In this document: in pieces, positions 8,893 through 18,577 of the stretch
Layout: every line of letters starts with the position of its first letter
How positions within the stretch are numbered: position 1 is the stretch's first letter
Assembly: GCA_964414425.1 (NCBI GenBank)
Contig: CAYPWL010000003.1
Span: 104,176 to 168,175, forward strand
Direction: 5' to 3'
Length of the DNA stretch: 64,000 nt
DNA from: GYS-P2D sp964414425
GTDB taxonomy: Bacteria > Bacteroidota > Bacteroidia > Chitinophagales > Saprospiraceae
The notes under the pieces: model-generated
Told to the model about the DNA's origin: nothing
Databases searched by the model: none
What the model saw: the letters and a program-made list of their open reading frames with translations, nothing else
Program-made: the position numbers and the translations under genes

Positions 8893-10188
8893 TTAAGATT
8901 TAGACCAGTTTGGCTTGATAAAGTAAGTGAGCATACCCACAGCCAGTAAGGATAATCCGATGATGCTCTCTGTCGGTCGTTCTCGGAGCAAGTATACCAA
9001 AACAAATAGACTGAAGAGTACATAGATGACTTGTAATACTCTCCCCAATGGACTCCTGAAAGCACCCTCTTTGGGTTTAATATAAAACGAGGCGATGATG
9101 GTGACCGTGCTCATCAGTTGTAGTAGAAATCCTGCATATAGCATGACTTGCTCTAATGACACAAAAAGGGTCAATCCAATACTGATAGCAGTTTGCCACC
9201 AGATAGCCCTCACGGGTATATCCCGATCAGAGGTTTTGGACAGCCCATGCCAGAGCGGATGTTCCTTAGCCATTGCATTGATCATGCGAGATCCTACCCA
9301 TACGTAGCTGCTGATCGTTGCGATCAACTGTACAGCGATGCATACGCTGATGATTAACACACCACGACTATCCAGTATGTTAGCGAATGATATGGTAGTC
9401 ACTTCCGCTTGACCAGCAAGTTGCGATACGCTGGCATGCTTGAGCATGACGATCTGCAAGAGGACATAGAGCGCCATAACGGTCAGGGTGCCGATGATGA
9501 GTGCTCGTGGCAGATTCTTTTTGGGTTCTTGGATCTCTTCAGTGATATATGCCGCTTGATTCCACCCTTGATAGGCATAAGACACATATACTAATGATAC
9601 CGCAAATCCCGGCTTGACTAAGTCAGAGGTCCAGTGGGGATCAAAATTTAGAGCAGTATCGACATAAGTAATCGACGCTAAGCCTATGATGACAAGGGCA
9701 ATCACAAAGAGCACCTTGAATAGGCTGGAATAATCCTGAAATTTGCCGCTCAACTTTAGGTTAAAGGAGTGTATCGTAGACATGAGCAGGATGATACCTA
9801 TGCCAATGAACTTACCATATATCCCTAACCCAAAAGGCTCTGTGAGATAGGCCGCCATAGCTAAAGCAGCTATCGCAATAGGTGCCGAAAATCCAACCGT
9901 CATCGAAGTCCAGGCGTATAGATAACCCCAGATAGGATGAAAGATCCTTGACAAGAAGATATAATCACCACCAGATTCCTTGAAGTGTGTACCCAGCTCT
10001 GCATAGGTGAATGCTCCGATCAGTGCAATACATCCTCCGATGACCCAGAGAGCGATAATGCTCCAGGTATTGGTGATATCTGATAGCTGATAGCCAAGAG
10101 AGGTAAATACTCCAGTACCTATCATACTGCTCACCACCAGTGCCATGGCAGTAGAAGGTCCAATCTTGTATCCTGATGTCTTACTCAA
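8893..10188 (-). CDS. APC-superfamily amino-acid permease
   Basis: A 431-residue inner-membrane transporter with about twelve hydrophobic segments. The first membrane helix carries the APC signature MIGTGVFTSLG, and SGGDYIFLSR follows helix 3, as in amino acid-polyamine-organocation permeases of the LAT type. It probably imports or exchanges amino acids; the substrate cannot be told from sequence. The only start that keeps the first helix intact is TTG at 10188, since an in-frame stop lies at 10198-10200 and the next Met is already inside helix 1. A strong terminator of the upstream TonB gene separates the two units. Confidence 0.87.
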   Translation of the reverse strand: MSKTSGYKIGPSTAMALVVSSMIGTGVFTSLGYQLSDITNTWSIIALWVIGGCIALIGAFTYAELGTHFKESGGDYIFLSRIFHPIWGYLYAWTSMTVGFSAPIAIAALAMAAYLTEPFGLGIYGKFIGIGIILLMSTIHSFNLKLSGKFQDYSSLFKVLFVIALVIIGLASITYVDTALNFDPHWTSDLVKPGFAVSLVYVSYAYQGWNQAAYITEEIQEPKKNLPRALIIGTLTVMALYVLLQIVMLKHASVSQLAGQAEVTTISFANILDSRGVLIISVCIAVQLIATISSYVWVGSRMINAMAKEHPLWHGLSKTSDRDIPVRAIWWQTAISIGLTLFVSLEQVMLYAGFLLQLMSTVTIIASFYIKPKEGAFRSPLGRVLQVIYVLFSLFVLVYLLRERPTESIIGLSLLAVGMLTYFIKPNWSKS

Positions 10189-10213
10189 TTTAGTTCTTCA
10201 GACGCTATAATAG

Positions 10214-10250
10214 AAAAAGGCTATCAGAACTTGGGTCTGATAGCCTTTTT
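10214..10250 (-). terminator. Rho-independent terminator after the TonB receptor gene
   Basis: A perfect 15-base inverted repeat (10214-10228 with 10236-10250) around a 7-base loop gives a GGCTATCAGA stem flanked by A5 and T5 runs. It lies 25 bases past the stop of the Oar-like receptor. The A/T flanks make it bidirectional in principle, but the neighbouring genes on both sides run on the minus strand. Confidence 0.9.
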
Positions 10251-10274
10251 AATATCATTGATTAAGAATCCTTC

Positions 10275-13200
10275 TTAGAAGATGTATCTCAATCCAAACT
10301 GTCCAACCCATCTTGCACTATATGTGCCTGATTGAACAATTGAAAACGGATCTCCTGGATCTGTAAAGTTGTACTCAACTGGTGAATCCACAGAAACATC
10401 AGGTCTGTTAGATTGTATCAATGAGAATGTGTTTCCTCCTACAAAATACCTTCTTCCCCAATCCTTGTTTAGGAAATTAGTAAAGTTGAACATGTCCAAG
10501 GTAATCTGGAATTGGTGACCATTAAATTTGAAATCTTGTGTGATCTTAAGATCTAAGATATGCTCGAATGGTGTTCTCGATTGATTAGCCTCTGCAAAGT
10601 CTCCACGACGTGAGCTCAGGTATGAATCGTTTTCGATAAATGCATCAAGTGCCGCCCACTGCTGTGCAGCAGTTACATCGCCATTGTCTACAAGATTGAT
10701 ATCTGCAGCAGTCGCAGGAACGAATATCAAGTCACTCACACCTGAAGTCTGAGCAATGTCAGAAACCTCATTATTATACACATAAGAGAATGGAGTCCCA
10801 GACTTACCCGTATAGAACAATGATACAGATGTAGATGCTGCATCCGAATAGTTAAATGTATGACTCAAGAAAGCAGTTATCCTTGATCCTGCAGCAAATG
10901 TTGATCTCGTTCTTGAAGGGTTGTTATTTCCTTGTACAGACAAGATGTTCTGCCAGTTTGTGTTGTTGATAAATCCACGTCCATCAACTACTGCTTCTGC
11001 ATCAGTGTATGAATAAGCTGCATTGAAGTAAGTCCCTGAACCAAATGTTTTTGACAACTGAGCAGTGAAGTTCCAGGTGAATCCTTCGCTTGTGTTACTC
11101 ACTAAGGTAATATTCTGATAGGTAGGATCTAATACTTCGTCGAAATTGAAAACTGGACGATTGTCTGCGCCTCCCAATGTTCCGATAGGATCTGGAGCAA
11201 CATTAATTTGTTGTACAAGCTGATTATTGATCGTCTTCGTGTACGTGAATTCTCCAGTTGCATTCCAACCATTCGCAAGTTTTTTATCTAAAGCCAAACT
11301 TGCTCGTAAGATTTGTGGGTACTTAAAGTTCTCTGAGAAAAGATCTACATCACCGGTAGGACTGGCATCAGAAGTCAAATTAGCTAACCACTCCTCCTCA
11401 GTCGTGAAGATAGGAACACCAAAGTCTACATTGAATGCACTATTGAGTCCATTACGGATGAACTGTCCTCCTGGCCATACCCAAGGAACTCTACTTGTGA
11501 ATATACCAACACCTCCTCTGAGTTGTGCCGTCTTATCTCCCTTGATATCGTAGTTGAATCCTACTCTTGGGCTCCACAATAATTGCGTCGAAGGTGCTTG
11601 ACTCGCACGAGCACCTTGTAGGTCCCAACCTGCTGATTCAAGAATTGGAATAGTCTCATTGTTAAACTGTACATTATCCAATGGTGGATCATCAGTAAAG
11701 ATTGGAATATCTAATCTCAGACCTATTGTTAACTTGAAATCTGGATTGATCTGGATCTCATCTTGACCATAGAATGCTAATTGCATTGCATTGAATGATG
11801 GTCCTAAGTTAGTCGCAGCGTCTCCGATACGGATTGGAGAGCCATCGACTGACTGCTCATGTCCGAATAATAATAAGTCAGGATTCTCATCATTCAAGAA
11901 TCTATTGACTCCATCAAAGAAGTACGTATATTCTGGTGTTGAGAATATGGTAAATAAGTTTTCAATCGTGAAAAACTCATTGTGTGTTCCAAAGGTCCAA
12001 TTGTGCTTACCCTTGAAGAGGTTAAAGTTGTTGGTGATTGTAAAAATATCTTGATTTACGATGTTGGAGTGGGAGAAGTTATCTGTTCCGATCGTAATTC
12101 TACCATTACCATCATTTAGCTCAATCTGTGGGAATGGATCTCCCAAGATATCTCTATCATCTCGCACTGTGGTCCGTCCTAAGATCAAGTTGTTAGAGAT
12201 GTTAGGTCCTAATATACTTTTGAGCTCGATTGCAGTTGAGTTAGTCGTAGATGGGAAAATATATCCCACATTGTTAAATACTACTCTCGACTCACTCGGT
12301 GCAGGATGTATCTCTGTTGTTCCTTTTACATAACTGTGACGAGCTGTTAATTTATGCTTAGCGTTAATGTTCCAATCGAGTTTTAATAGAAACTTCTCAC
12401 CATCTATTGTTTCACTATTGTTCAAGAAGTCACCTGGCTCATAGCCGTAGTCATCTCTTAATTTTTGAGCAACCGCCTCAATATCAGCTAACGTAGCATC
12501 ACCTATATAATCCTCAGGTACAAATGGGCGAGGCTCCTCATCTCTCTGGATCTCCGCATTAGCAAAGAAAAAGAGCTTATTCTTAATAAGTGGTCCGCCT
12601 AAGCGGGCACCAAATGTCTGTGCCGTAAACGGTGCAAGCCTTGTTCGCTCTGCTCCTTCATTGTCTGTAGGAGTTAGTCCAGCAAGGTTCTGATTTCTAA
12701 AGAAGTAATATGCAGATCCTTCCATTTCGTTAGTACCACTACGTGTTACTGCATTGATACCTCCACCTGCGAAACCTCCGAGGGTTACGTCATATGGAGC
12801 TAATACGATCTGTATCTGCTCAATTGCATCAGGGCTAATCGGTGATATGCCTGCTTGGCCACCATTAGTACCTGAGTTTGCAAGACCGAATACATCGTTG
12901 TTAACCGCACCGTCAATGAATATTGAGTTGAATCGGTTGTTAACACCTGAGAATGATATTCCTCCACCATTGACAGCGCCATTGTTGGCTACGTCGGCTT
13001 GAGGAGTAACCCTGAGGTAATCATTAAGTCCTCTATCAGCAGTAGGTAGAGAAGCGATCAACTCTTCAGAAACCTTAGTCTCTGAACCTGTACGGTTACC
13101 GTCAAAAAGCCCACCAGATGTCACAACGACCTCATCAAGGGTTACTGATGACTCTCTCAACTCGAGATTAAATGTTTCAGTTTGACCTAAGCCAAGATAG

Positions 13201-13487
13201 ACGTCATTGATTACAAGGTCCTCATAGCCTAAAAACGACACAACGATCTCATACGGTCCTCCTACATTAACGTTGTTAAGTGTGAAGTAACCTTCAATAT
13301 TTGTTGTGGTGCCATACTCAAATCCTGTTGGCGTGTGAGTAGCTATTACGGCAGCGCCGATAAGAGACTCACCATTAGAGATTACCTGACCATTGATCCT
13401 GGACGAAGTAGATCCCTGTGACCATGCAACTGTCGACCCTAATACGAGGATCAGCGCACATAGCATAGATTTAAAAATAGTTCTCAT
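10275..13487 (-). CDS. Oar-like TonB-dependent outer-membrane receptor
   Basis: A 1070-residue outer-membrane protein. A signal peptide ends near AWSQG. Residues about 30-115 form a carboxypeptidase regulatory-like beta-sandwich (INGQVISNGESLIGAAV and the following strands). A plug domain follows (about 125-250: ELRESSVTLDEVVVTSGG, then IDGAVNNDVFGL). The rest is a 22-strand-type beta barrel ending in the aromatic terminus GLRYIF. The architecture matches Oar-type receptors, which import bulky ligands or help in protein export in Bacteroidota and Myxococcota. No SusD partner lies nearby, so glycan uptake is not indicated. ATG start; the 345-base upstream gap is long, suggesting a leader. Confidence 0.92.
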   Translation of the reverse strand: MRTIFKSMLCALILVLGSTVAWSQGSTSSRINGQVISNGESLIGAAVIATHTPTGFEYGTTTNIEGYFTLNNVNVGGPYEIVVSFLGYEDLVINDVYLGLGQTETFNLELRESSVTLDEVVVTSGGLFDGNRTGSETKVSEELIASLPTADRGLNDYLRVTPQADVANNGAVNGGGISFSGVNNRFNSIFIDGAVNNDVFGLANSGTNGGQAGISPISPDAIEQIQIVLAPYDVTLGGFAGGGINAVTRSGTNEMEGSAYYFFRNQNLAGLTPTDNEGAERTRLAPFTAQTFGARLGGPLIKNKLFFFANAEIQRDEEPRPFVPEDYIGDATLADIEAVAQKLRDDYGYEPGDFLNNSETIDGEKFLLKLDWNINAKHKLTARHSYVKGTTEIHPAPSESRVVFNNVGYIFPSTTNSTAIELKSILGPNISNNLILGRTTVRDDRDILGDPFPQIELNDGNGRITIGTDNFSHSNIVNQDIFTITNNFNLFKGKHNWTFGTHNEFFTIENLFTIFSTPEYTYFFDGVNRFLNDENPDLLLFGHEQSVDGSPIRIGDAATNLGPSFNAMQLAFYGQDEIQINPDFKLTIGLRLDIPIFTDDPPLDNVQFNNETIPILESAGWDLQGARASQAPSTQLLWSPRVGFNYDIKGDKTAQLRGGVGIFTSRVPWVWPGGQFIRNGLNSAFNVDFGVPIFTTEEEWLANLTSDASPTGDVDLFSENFKYPQILRASLALDKKLANGWNATGEFTYTKTINNQLVQQINVAPDPIGTLGGADNRPVFNFDEVLDPTYQNITLVSNTSEGFTWNFTAQLSKTFGSGTYFNAAYSYTDAEAVVDGRGFINNTNWQNILSVQGNNNPSRTRSTFAAGSRITAFLSHTFNYSDAASTSVSLFYTGKSGTPFSYVYNNEVSDIAQTSGVSDLIFVPATAADINLVDNGDVTAAQQWAALDAFIENDSYLSSRRGDFAEANQSRTPFEHILDLKITQDFKFNGHQFQITLDMFNFTNFLNKDWGRRYFVGGNTFSLIQSNRPDVSVDSPVEYNFTDPGDPFSIVQSGTYSARWVGQFGLRYIF

Positions 13488-13832
13488 ACCTAATGTTTAA
13501 TAAGTTGAATAAGATGATTTTGTTAGTAAGAATAGGGCGCAGTACATAAACACTATTAAGGATCTCATAGCGCTATCGGCACACCATAGGGTAGTGCGAG
13601 CAATCTTAATCTTGATGTTATGAAGATGAAATGAGGAGCTTGTAATAGGCTCAGACAAATTGAAAATTGTCTTTCTAAGATTCATATAGGTTTTAACTGT
13701 GTCCGTAGTACAATAGATAATTAAGTCTTCAGACGACGCAAAGATGGGAATCTTTACTATATATGAGGAATAAACTTATATAAGTTACTCACATATGTTG
13801 ATTACTCTATAGAAGCTATTTGGTCTAATTTA
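13488..13832. other. Non-coding gap upstream of the TonB receptor
   Basis: A 345-base gap between the purine lipoprotein gene and the receptor gene, both on the minus strand. I see no reliable gene; a 62-codon open frame at 13497-13685 has no RBS or family resemblance. A 14-bp perfect palindrome AACTTATATAAGTT lies at 13773-13786 and could be a weak terminator or an operator. A possible promoter for the receptor is listed separately. Confidence 0.5.
13739..13746 (-). promoter_or_regulatory. Possible -7 element for the TonB receptor gene
   Basis: On the minus strand the sequence reads CATCTTTG followed by CG, a one-mismatch version of the Bacteroidota -7 element TAnnTTTG. Use of this site would give a leader of about 245 nucleotides. 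No good -33 TTTG is present at the usual spacing, so the call is weak. Confidence 0.3.
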
Positions 13833-14894
13833 TTAAGGAACATTTTCTTGATAATGATTCCAATCTCGAGTAATCTCATTAACTACAGCGCTGCCGACTA
13901 GATAAGCAGACTCTAATGAAGGAATATAGCCTGAGTAACCCTTTCCCGAGAGCTTCTCACCAGACAAGCTTTCATAAGCACTGATACCAGGCCACTGCAT
14001 CGTGAAGTTGGATCCTGTGCGCAATACCATCAGTCGATCCAGATCTACAAGTCCATTGGCCTCAAGGCGCTCAAGCGCATGCCAAGTCCCAATCTCTTCC
14101 ATCGCAGAGGTGACAAAGTTGCCATCCCCCTCAGTCCAGTACTCAACCCAATCATTAGCCCAATCATTAAATAACTCGCCGTGCCAATAGGTGCTGGCAG
14201 CAAGTTGAGTTCCGATCATTACTTTCGGAGGCATGTTTTGGGCGGGATACCCTTCGTAGTTGATTCTCATTCCTGCTGTTCCTTCGGTATCAGGAAGATT
14301 TATATCCTTAGTGAGTTCATAGGCCCATTCCACTAAGGACTCCTTAAGTTGTAATGCCACAACCTCTCGCTCATTGGGCATTGGTAATTCATATGGTTTG
14401 GTCTTGCGAAGGGGGATATAACCCGTCTCCCAATCTGAGGGAATCTCGCGGGCATCAATCTCATGACTGAGGTCTCCGTCAACGATCCAGTCAGCCCATA
14501 CTGCGCTGCCCGTAGAGGCATCCTCTGGATCTACACCACTGATCCCTGCAACCAACCAATAAGCATCTGTCAAATCAAATCGTGGATCTAACCCAAGAGC
14601 CTGGATGGACACACCAGCTTTTATATTGCCTATACCCGTCACCACTCCTAAGACTCCTTTGTCCGCATTGTATCTGAGGTTCCGATATCCTTGAGGGAAG
14701 GGGAGCGTCTGATCTAACGGGAGATTTTCTACCCAATACTGAAATTCGCCAGGCACATCACCTGTGTCACCATCTCGTTCAAACATGCTCACAACTACGA
14801 CTTTGATTGGGATCTTTTCATCTTCAGCGCTCTTCTGAGGATTAGCACATGCTGTTAAACAGACAAGTAGGAACAGTAAATATTTAATTCTCAT
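13833..14894 (-). CDS. NUP-family purine nucleoside-binding lipoprotein
   Basis: A lipoprotein of about 353 residues; the lipobox LTAC follows a short hydrophobic signal. The mature protein resembles the purine nucleoside permease (NUP) family: IKVVVVSMFE at the start, GVVTGIGNIKAG and YWLVAGISGVDP in the middle, and LRTGSNFTMQWPG near the end. These motifs recall nucleoside phosphorylases, so a periplasmic nucleoside-binding or -cleaving role is as plausible as transport. A GTG at 14900 opens the frame, but ATG at 14894 is the better start. It overlaps the end of the adenosine deaminase gene by 11 bases, so both are translated from one mRNA. Confidence 0.85.
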   Translation of the reverse strand: MRIKYLLFLLVCLTACANPQKSAEDEKIPIKVVVVSMFERDGDTGDVPGEFQYWVENLPLDQTLPFPQGYRNLRYNADKGVLGVVTGIGNIKAGVSIQALGLDPRFDLTDAYWLVAGISGVDPEDASTGSAVWADWIVDGDLSHEIDAREIPSDWETGYIPLRKTKPYELPMPNEREVVALQLKESLVEWAYELTKDINLPDTEGTAGMRINYEGYPAQNMPPKVMIGTQLAASTYWHGELFNDWANDWVEYWTEGDGNFVTSAMEEIGTWHALERLEANGLVDLDRLMVLRTGSNFTMQWPGISAYESLSGEKLSGKGYSGYIPSLESAYLVGSAVVNEITRDWNHYQENVP

Positions 14895-16407
14895 GAGCAC
14901 TTAGTTTTTGAATTGATTCATTAATAAATAGCTGCCAGCGTCGCTCCCAGTTTTTCAAAGCCATATCCTTTTCTGCTGAGGTCAAAGCGGCATGTTCGAT
15001 GCCGTTTTTACTGAGTTGCTTAAGATCCTTGAGGTCAAGTTGCCATGCCATATAGACATGCCAATAGTCATACGTCAGTCCTTCGTAATCAAAGATCAAA
15101 GGATCATCAGAGCTGATTGAGATATCTATTCCTTCGGAGATATACGTATAGGCAGGATGTAGCCTCAAGTCCCTGATATATCCGAGTATCTGATTGCTAA
15201 GAGGATTAACCTCGATGCATATATTCTTCTTGTTAACGATATCCATCAGTTGAGGATATCTGAATAGGTTAAACCCATGACCTATGCGTTTGCTGTCCAA
15301 CATTACTGCATCATATAGATTTTGATTGTCAACCCAGTTGCTCTCACCATCATGGAGGTATAAATCCAGTGGGAACTTCGCTTTTTTATTTAGCTCCTGT
15401 AGTTCTAAGAAGCTCTCCAAGTGATAAAGTGTGGTATGGCCGGCATCCTCTTCTGCTACTAAGTCGTATCCCACGAGTAGATCAGGGTATTTCTGTCTCA
15501 ACTCGAGTATGGTTTTCATATCGGAGGAGATCAGTTCGTTGGACCTAAACCTGAGGTTAGCATGTATGATCTTAGCGGTAAAGTCAGGATAGCTTTCTCT
15601 CACTCGCGCAAGACCGTTGTGAACTTCGTTCACGAACTCATCTATGTCTCTGGGATGATCATCGCCTCCAGTTGAGTACAATAGGTTTTTAAAAGGCATC
15701 CGCAGCTCTACATGCTGGACACCATCTGCTGCTAATAGTGATAGGCCATGTACCAGGTAATCTTCAAATACACCTTCATAATTGACAAAACCGTCTAAGC
15801 GCTTAAAGACACTCTCAAACCGCCCCCATATGTCTACCGAATCACGATCCATGGACTGATCAAAAAGGAAGTACTGCTTAAATCTTGTGCGATTGTCATC
15901 ATCTGCTAATAGCTCTGCAGCAGAGATGTAGCCAGGCGGAAGCGCATCATTACTGTAGGCATGCAGCATTCCCTTATCATTTGGCTTGTCTTCTGACCAA
16001 TAGACATACATCTCAGGAGTAGCAATCGCTCGATCTACGATCCAGTTGAGATTACCCATGGCCGCAGTATGGATGTGCAATGCTCCCCCTTTAGGCATGG
16101 ACGTAATAAGCTCGAATAGCGCTGTGGACTCAACATGTTCTTTTGAAATATAAAAATTACGTGCAGGGGGGAAGAAGTGGCTCTCTTTATAGTGATGTAT
16201 AGCATCCTGTTGCAATTTGGACATCAGCTTATTGAGGTTATCTTCCTGAGCACTTAGCGTTAGTTCATGCGAGAAGGATTGTGCTTCGTGCTGACTGATC
16301 ATTTTGTCTCTCTTGGACAGATAGTCACTCTTACCCTTGTAGCTCGAGCATGAAATGCTTATAAGACTGATGCTAACCCAATATATGAGGTGCTTGGTAT
16401 GAATCAT
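14884..16407 (-). CDS. Secreted adenosine deaminase-like lipoprotein (ADGF/CECR1 type)
   Basis: A metal-dependent deaminase of about 507 residues that should turn extracellular adenosine into inosine. The signal ends in a lipobox ISISC. Catalytic motifs of the adenosine deaminase fold are in order: GGALHIHTAAMG (metal-binding HxH), VELRMPFKN, LYLHDGESN (the HAGE equivalent), RIGHGFNLF, EVNPLSNQ and ISSDDP (metal Asp pair). The ~100-residue N-terminal extension and HTA in place of HxDG fit the secreted growth-factor-like group rather than cytosolic Add. The longest frame begins with TTG at 16419; ATG at 16407 gives a normal signal peptide and is preferred. It heads the two-gene purine operon and is divergent from the purine permease. 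Confidence 0.88.
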   Translation of the reverse strand: MIHTKHLIYWVSISLISISCSSYKGKSDYLSKRDKMISQHEAQSFSHELTLSAQEDNLNKLMSKLQQDAIHHYKESHFFPPARNFYISKEHVESTALFELITSMPKGGALHIHTAAMGNLNWIVDRAIATPEMYVYWSEDKPNDKGMLHAYSNDALPPGYISAAELLADDDNRTRFKQYFLFDQSMDRDSVDIWGRFESVFKRLDGFVNYEGVFEDYLVHGLSLLAADGVQHVELRMPFKNLLYSTGGDDHPRDIDEFVNEVHNGLARVRESYPDFTAKIIHANLRFRSNELISSDMKTILELRQKYPDLLVGYDLVAEEDAGHTTLYHLESFLELQELNKKAKFPLDLYLHDGESNWVDNQNLYDAVMLDSKRIGHGFNLFRYPQLMDIVNKKNICIEVNPLSNQILGYIRDLRLHPAYTYISEGIDISISSDDPLIFDYEGLTYDYWHVYMAWQLDLKDLKQLSKNGIEHAALTSAEKDMALKNWERRWQLFINESIQKLSAHEN

Positions 16408-16421
16408 GTTGGCTATCAAAA

Positions 16422-16468
16422 GAGTATTTACTATAGATCGGTAAAAGTCTATTTTTTATAGGATACTC
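16422..16468. promoter_or_regulatory. Imperfect inverted repeat between divergent purine genes
   Basis: Outer arms GAGTAT (16422-16427) and ATACTC (16463-16468) enclose inner arms CTATA and TATAG. The element lies in the shared promoter region of the adenosine deaminase operon and the NCS2 permease gene and is a candidate operator. It does not match the conserved core of a purine riboswitch. Confidence 0.4.
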
Positions 16469-16565
16469 CGAGCATTTAAGTGGTCAATCTCAAATCATAT
16501 CAATTATTCGGCCTCAGGACGATCATATTATGATGATAACAGGGGCTTTTTCCTATGTTAGCGGC

Positions 16566-17948
16566 ATGGAGCGTTTTTTTCAGATATCTCAATCTGGTAG
16601 TACGATTTCAAAGGAACTTACCGCAGGGCTGACGACATTTTTGACGATGTCTTACATCATCTTTCTTAATCCTTCCATTCTATCTCAGACTGGGATGAGT
16701 TACTCATCGGTTTTTGTGGCGACTTGTGTAGCTGCTGCCATCGGTACATTGATGATGGGTCTGGTAGCTCGACTGCCTTTTGCTCAAGCACCTGGCATGG
16801 GCCTGATTGCATTTTTCACATTTACTGTAGTTTTTGGCCTCGGTTATACCTGGCAAGAGGGGCTTGCGATCGTATTTTTATCGGGGGTATTGTTTTTGAT
16901 TTTAACCATCACAGGCATTCGAGGATACATCATCAAAGCGATCCCTGCATTTCTTAAGTTTTCCATTGCTCCCGGTATTGGATTGTTCATTGCTTTGATA
17001 GGACTCAATAATGCGCAGATTATCGATATCAACCAAGGTCCAATTATCAATGTGATCAATGATATGGAGACCTTTGATAAGGCCGCCCTGATCGGTGCTG
17101 TCAATGATGCGGGGCCACAAGTCCTTCAGCTCGGCTCTTTAGCTAATCCCTCTGTGCTGTTAGCGCTAATTGGATTTCTCATATTGGCCGCACTGATGGT
17201 CCGTCGTGTGCCAGCGGCGATGATATGGTCAGTTGTGATCACTACGATTATCGGTATTCCGCTTGGAGTTACCCAGATACCCAATGCTTATGATATTGGA
17301 GAGATCACCTTATCGGATACATTGTTTCAATTAGATATCAGTTCGTTGTTTTCATCAGAGCATTCGATTGTCTCTGTCATTGTGGTCATCATCAGTTTCA
17401 CTATGGTGGACCTGCTCGATACGCTGGGCACACTCATCGGAACAGCTAACAAAGGAGGTCTACTGGATGATGAGGGTAATCTGCCGCAGATGGATCGTGC
17501 GCTTCTGGCAGATGCTACAGCCACTACTTGTGGAGCGCTCTTGGGTACCTCTTCTGTTACCACTTATATAGAGAGTGGGGCAGGTGTAGTGGCAGGCGGT
17601 CGAACAGGATTGACGGCTGTTGCCGCTGGTGTATTGTTCTTAATGGCGATATTTTTAGCGCCGATTGCAGGAGTCGTACCAGTAGCTGCCACATCACCGA
17701 TTTTGGTCATGGTAGGGATCCTGATGATGGATGGATTAAAGAAGATAGATCTACAGAATATGGAGATAGCCATACCAGCTATTGCTATGATTGTCATGAT
17801 GCCATTTACTTATAGCATAGCGAATGGGATCGCAATCGGATTGATCCTCCATGTCTTTATATCTATAGTAATGGGCCGATGGAAGAACGTAAATCCAGTC
17901 CTGATCCTACTCGTCCTATTATTCTCGCTGCAGTATGTGTTGATATAG
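16566..17948 (+). CDS. NCS2-family purine permease (AzgA/GhxP type)
   Basis: Inner-membrane importer for hypoxanthine, guanine or adenine, about 460 residues with 12-14 hydrophobic segments. Family signatures include GLTTFLTMSYIIFLNP near the N-terminus, ARLPFAQAPGMGLIAFF in the third segment, FTMVDLLDTLGTLIG, and CGALLGTSSVTTYIESGAG, which carries the substrate-site residues typical of the AzgA subgroup. The frame opens at 16530 with ATGATG, but family members begin with M-x-RFF, so the ATG at 16566 is the likely start. Divergent from the adenosine deaminase/NUP operon, it completes an outside-in purine scavenging route. Confidence 0.93.
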   Translation: MERFFQISQSGSTISKELTAGLTTFLTMSYIIFLNPSILSQTGMSYSSVFVATCVAAAIGTLMMGLVARLPFAQAPGMGLIAFFTFTVVFGLGYTWQEGLAIVFLSGVLFLILTITGIRGYIIKAIPAFLKFSIAPGIGLFIALIGLNNAQIIDINQGPIINVINDMETFDKAALIGAVNDAGPQVLQLGSLANPSVLLALIGFLILAALMVRRVPAAMIWSVVITTIIGIPLGVTQIPNAYDIGEITLSDTLFQLDISSLFSSEHSIVSVIVVIISFTMVDLLDTLGTLIGTANKGGLLDDEGNLPQMDRALLADATATTCGALLGTSSVTTYIESGAGVVAGGRTGLTAVAAGVLFLMAIFLAPIAGVVPVAATSPILVMVGILMMDGLKKIDLQNMEIAIPAIAMIVMMPFTYSIANGIAIGLILHVFISIVMGRWKNVNPVLILLVLLFSLQYVLI

Positions 17949-17968
17949 TGAGGCTAATCTTGTTGAAC

Positions 17969-18577
17969 TTAGGCGCTATGCTGTGCGAGACGTTGTTCGA
18001 TGTCTTCCATCGAAGTGTGGCCAAACCACTGCTCAACAATCTTATAATCCTTATCGAATAGAACAAACGAAGGAGATCCCCTGAATTGGTTAATCGTAAA
18101 GGTCAGGTACAAATCTGATTGTTTCTTGAGTTGAGCGACGATTCTAAGTGCTGCAGCTGACTTCTCCACTTCCGATAAATCGTGATATGATTCATGTTGT
18201 TGTAAGATAGCATTCGCTGTTTCTTGTAGCTGATCGGGTTTCATTTTAGCATCCATCAGGATCGGGAAGGTAATTTTATAAGGTAACTTTTCATGACCAT
18301 GCTGCTTCATGAATGATAAAGAGTGATCTACGAGATGGCCCTCATTGAGTAATAGTCGAGTATTTTCTATGTTGTTATAGTTGTAGTATTGAAATGCTGT
18401 TGACAATCCTACGATACCGATATCATATGAATTGGATTCATAGAGATTCTGAATCAAGGGTAGGGCACTTGCTATACAACCTGGGCAATTGACCTGAAAA
18501 ACAATCATTAGATTAAGATCCTTAGGGATGAATTCTCCCTGGACATTCTCTGAAATAGATAAATGAAGTGTAGGCAT
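17969..18577 (-). CDS. Thioredoxin-fold protein with CPGC site
   Basis: A 202-residue redoxin-like protein. The active-site motif NCPGC sits at residues 30-34, and FRGSPSFVLFD near residue 165 supplies the cis-proline loop of thioredoxin folds. An insert of about 100 residues separates the two, as in TlpA-like or peroxiredoxin-like relatives. No signal peptide is evident, so it is probably cytoplasmic; a CPGC pair suggests reductase or thiol-transfer activity. ATG start. It converges on the purine permease gene with a 20-base gap. Confidence 0.72.
   Translation of the reverse strand: MPTLHLSISENVQGEFIPKDLNLMIVFQVNCPGCIASALPLIQNLYESNSYDIGIVGLSTAFQYYNYNNIENTRLLLNEGHLVDHSLSFMKQHGHEKLPYKITFPILMDAKMKPDQLQETANAILQQHESYHDLSEVEKSAAALRIVAQLKKQSDLYLTFTINQFRGSPSFVLFDKDYKIVEQWFGHTSMEDIEQRLAQHSA

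Noticed and set aside
13497..13685. 62-codon frame in the leader of the TonB receptor
   Set aside because: No RBS, no recognisable domain and no predicted signal; too weak to call a gene.
16420..16565. Purine riboswitch in the divergent purine promoter region
   Set aside because: The conserved loop and junction bases of the purine aptamer are absent on both strands.
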